64,000 nt of DNA from Pleomorphomonas carboxyditropha (GTDB lineage Bacteria > Pseudomonadota > Alphaproteobacteria > Rhizobiales > Pleomorphomonadaceae), in NCBI RefSeq assembly GCF_002770725.1, contig NZ_NQVN01000018.1, forward strand, positions 48,924 through 112,923. The letters run 5' to 3'. How positions within the stretch are numbered: position 1 is the stretch's first letter; each line of letters starts with the position of its first letter. A program made the position numbers and the translations under genes. Positions 62,800-64,000 of the stretch are shown one piece after another. Under the pieces are notes generated by a model that had not been told where the DNA came from, did no database searches, and saw nothing but the letters and a program-made list of their open reading frames with translations.

Positions 62800-63630
62800 T
62801 CAAGAGGACTCTCTTTCTCCGGCGCCGCGTTCGACGACGTAGCAGGGATATTCGTTCCGCCGACGATCCGCGAAATCCGGATTTACATCAACAACGAGCA
62901 ATGGGTTCGTTGAATCGGTGATGGACAACAGGGTTCCATCGGGGCTGAATGCGAAGCCCGCTCCTCCAAAGACCGCGCCACACCTGGAGCGTCCGTACCG
63001 ATTGGAACTGACGACATAGTTGCCCGACACGATGGCCGCCATCCGACCGGCGGTCAGCCAGTTTTCCGTTGACGTGCCCGCCGCGCGCGGGATTGCGATC
63101 AGCACGGTGCCTTGCCGACCGTAGTGTCGAGCGTGTTCATTGAACATCGCATCCGTACACAGCATGACGCCCATACGCAGGCCCGATATTTCGAACGGAT
63201 TGAAACCAGCCCGGTCCGATTCATACCAGCTTGCTTCATACCAGCCGGGCTCCTCGGGGAAGTACTGTTTCGTGTGGATCGCTCGCGTCCGACCGCTTTC
63301 GATGACGACAGCCTGGTTCAGAAGCCGATCTGCCGCCCAAACCGGGCGGGATGACAGGATGGCCGGAATCGCAAGCTTCGCGAGAGCGTCGAAGCCTCTT
63401 ACGTGAGCGTCCGCGCTTGCCTGAGCTGTTTCACGGTCGAACGGCCTGCGATCCGCAATCCACGGACCGAAAGGAAGTTCGTTGGTGATCAGCATTTCCA
63501 CCTGCGCATCGGCAAGGCGGTTCGCGATCTCGAGCCATTCCGGGCCATATGGTTCAAGCCCTTCAGGCCACTCGACAAAGCCAACTCGCAATTCAGCCTC
63601 CGGACGCATAGTGAACGTAGAGCGCTGCAA
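62800..63630 (-). CDS. nitrilase/carbon-nitrogen hydrolase family protein
   Basis: 276 aa. The Glu-Lys-Cys triad of the family is visible: Glu in LITNELPFGPW, Lys in AIHTKQYFPEEPGWYE and Cys in MGVMLCTDAMFNEHARHYG. It ends soon after the alpha-beta-beta-alpha sandwich (LLVVDVNPDFAD). The start may be ATG 63630 or the in-frame ATG seven codons later (MRPEAELRVGF). GC is somewhat lower than average. It probably hydrolyses an amide or nitrile; substrate unknown. Confidence 0.82.
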   Translation of the reverse strand: MQRSTFTMRPEAELRVGFVEWPEGLEPYGPEWLEIANRLADAQVEMLITNELPFGPWIADRRPFDRETAQASADAHVRGFDALAKLAIPAILSSRPVWAADRLLNQAVVIESGRTRAIHTKQYFPEEPGWYEASWYESDRAGFNPFEISGLRMGVMLCTDAMFNEHARHYGRQGTVLIAIPRAAGTSTENWLTAGRMAAIVSGNYVVSSNRYGRSRCGAVFGGAGFAFSPDGTLLSITDSTNPLLVVDVNPDFADRRRNEYPCYVVERGAGERESS

Positions 63631-63644
63631 AGTAACAGATCTAG

Positions 63645-63700
63645 AGCATCGGACCGAAAAGTGGAATCCGGTTTTCAGAACATCCGATGCGGCAACAAAA
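63645..63700. repeat. GCATCGGACCGAAAAGTGG palindrome, copy 2
   Basis: AGCATCGGACCGAAAAGTGG, then AATCCGGTTTTCAG and ATCCGATGC, followed by GGCAACAAAA. Same element as at 26757, with the inner arm more diverged. It lies just upstream of the nitrilase gene. Confidence 0.85.
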
Positions 63701-64000
63701 GACTAGATCGTCAACCCGCGCCCGTCGGGACGCACCGCGATCCAGAATTTCCACGACAGGCTTGGCCCCGGGTCGCGCTTCGGCACCGCTGCGGCTCTCT
63801 CCTTCTTGTGTCCCGCTCCATCGCGTCTTCGATCGAGCGGTCCCCCCTCGCCCCAACCGCTCCCGAACGCGCAGCGCCCTCCCCCACCCCCGAAAAATTA
63901 CATTTGCCACAGCCCGTTTAAACTTCCCGCTTCGAATAGATATTTTTCCTGTACACCCTGCATGTTTGGAAGCGTAAGGAGGTGAAGCCCGTCCGAAGCG
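63701..64000. other. right-edge region without a clear gene
   Basis: No convincing coding sequence. Composition falls to AT-rich at 63890-63960 (TTTAAAC, ATAGATATTTTT), which looks like a promoter region. AAGGAGGTGAAG at about 63977-63988 resembles a ribosome site, and a gene may begin at or beyond the window edge on the plus strand. Confidence 0.35.

Noticed and set aside
63641..63910. 89-codon minus-strand frame at the right edge
   Set aside because: It starts in AT-rich promoter-like sequence and ends inside a palindromic repeat; composition is Arg/Gly-rich without motifs.

Overview
The window is about 64 kb of high-GC bacterial chromosome that looks like an alphaproteobacterium of the order Hyphomicrobiales (Rhizobiales). 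The pointers are the BioR boxes in front of bioR and bioY, a cobalamin riboswitch in front of cbtBA, the gene content, and several families of intergenic palindromes. I cannot name the genus from sequence alone. I found no rRNA, tRNA, transposase, integrase or CRISPR array.

Layout, left to right. 0.2-4.8 kb: a spermidine-synthase-like methyltransferase, an FGGY sugar kinase and a PoxB-type pyruvate oxidase. 5-7.8 kb: a lower-GC insert with an AbiTii-domain protein and a translationally coupled pair of exported proteins (DUF1963 plus a six-cysteine peptide). 8.1-10.7 kb: an L-fucose-isomerase-like enzyme and a LacI regulator. 10.7-15.2 kb: a tandem repeat array, a tautomerase and a chemoreceptor. 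15.2-19.4 kb: a protease-MoxR-DUF58-VWA operon. 20.1-27.8 kb: a fluoride-responsive operon (riboswitch, terminator, UspA, enolase, FluC, two MutS-like ATPases) placed between argO and its expected partner regulator argP. 28.3-33.7 kb: a TacAT-like toxin-antitoxin pair, a membrane acyltransferase, the bioR-bioYB biotin locus and a MazF/DUF3018 pair. 33.8-42.2 kb: a secreted hydrolase, an AraC-MFS pair, a secreted protease, a RES-Xre pair, and a J-domain protein with a small partner. 42.2-50.4 kb: DUF2000/AraC, an orphan antidote, an aldo/keto reductase-cupin-LysR cluster, a GH25 lipoprotein, a PagL-like outer-membrane enzyme and a triple-repeat membrane protein. 51-57.9 kb: a LacI-controlled sugar ABC operon with an FAD oxidoreductase. 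58.6-61 kb: the B12-controlled cobalt locus. 61-63.7 kb: a P-loop kinase, decayed toxin-antitoxin remnants and a nitrilase-family protein.

The strongest unexplained signal is non-coding. A family of short hairpins recurs in nearly every longer intergenic gap. The pattern is GTCATCC, a variable stem, then GGACCTCGGGCAG. At least seven different stem sequences occur and both arms always change together. Two hairpins facing each other form a unit of about 150 bp, and units make tandem arrays at 10.75-11.5 kb (period about 205 bp) and 43.7-44.4 kb (period about 190 bp). A second structured repeat of about 190 bp occurs twice (15.05-15.24 and 41.63-41.82 kb), each time directly after a minus-strand stop codon and with a compensatory base change in a long hairpin. 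A third, MITE-like element with 40-bp inverted ends sits inside one of the hairpin units at 58.19-58.43 kb.

Functional links are clearest in four places. The fluoride operon joins sensing (riboswitch), export (FluC) and replacement of a fluoride-sensitive target (enolase). BioR boxes tie bioR to bioYB. A LacI operator fronts the sugar ABC operon. B12 sensing controls CbtBA. At least six toxin-antitoxin or antitoxin-only loci lie between 28 and 63 kb, several with recognisable palindromic operators.
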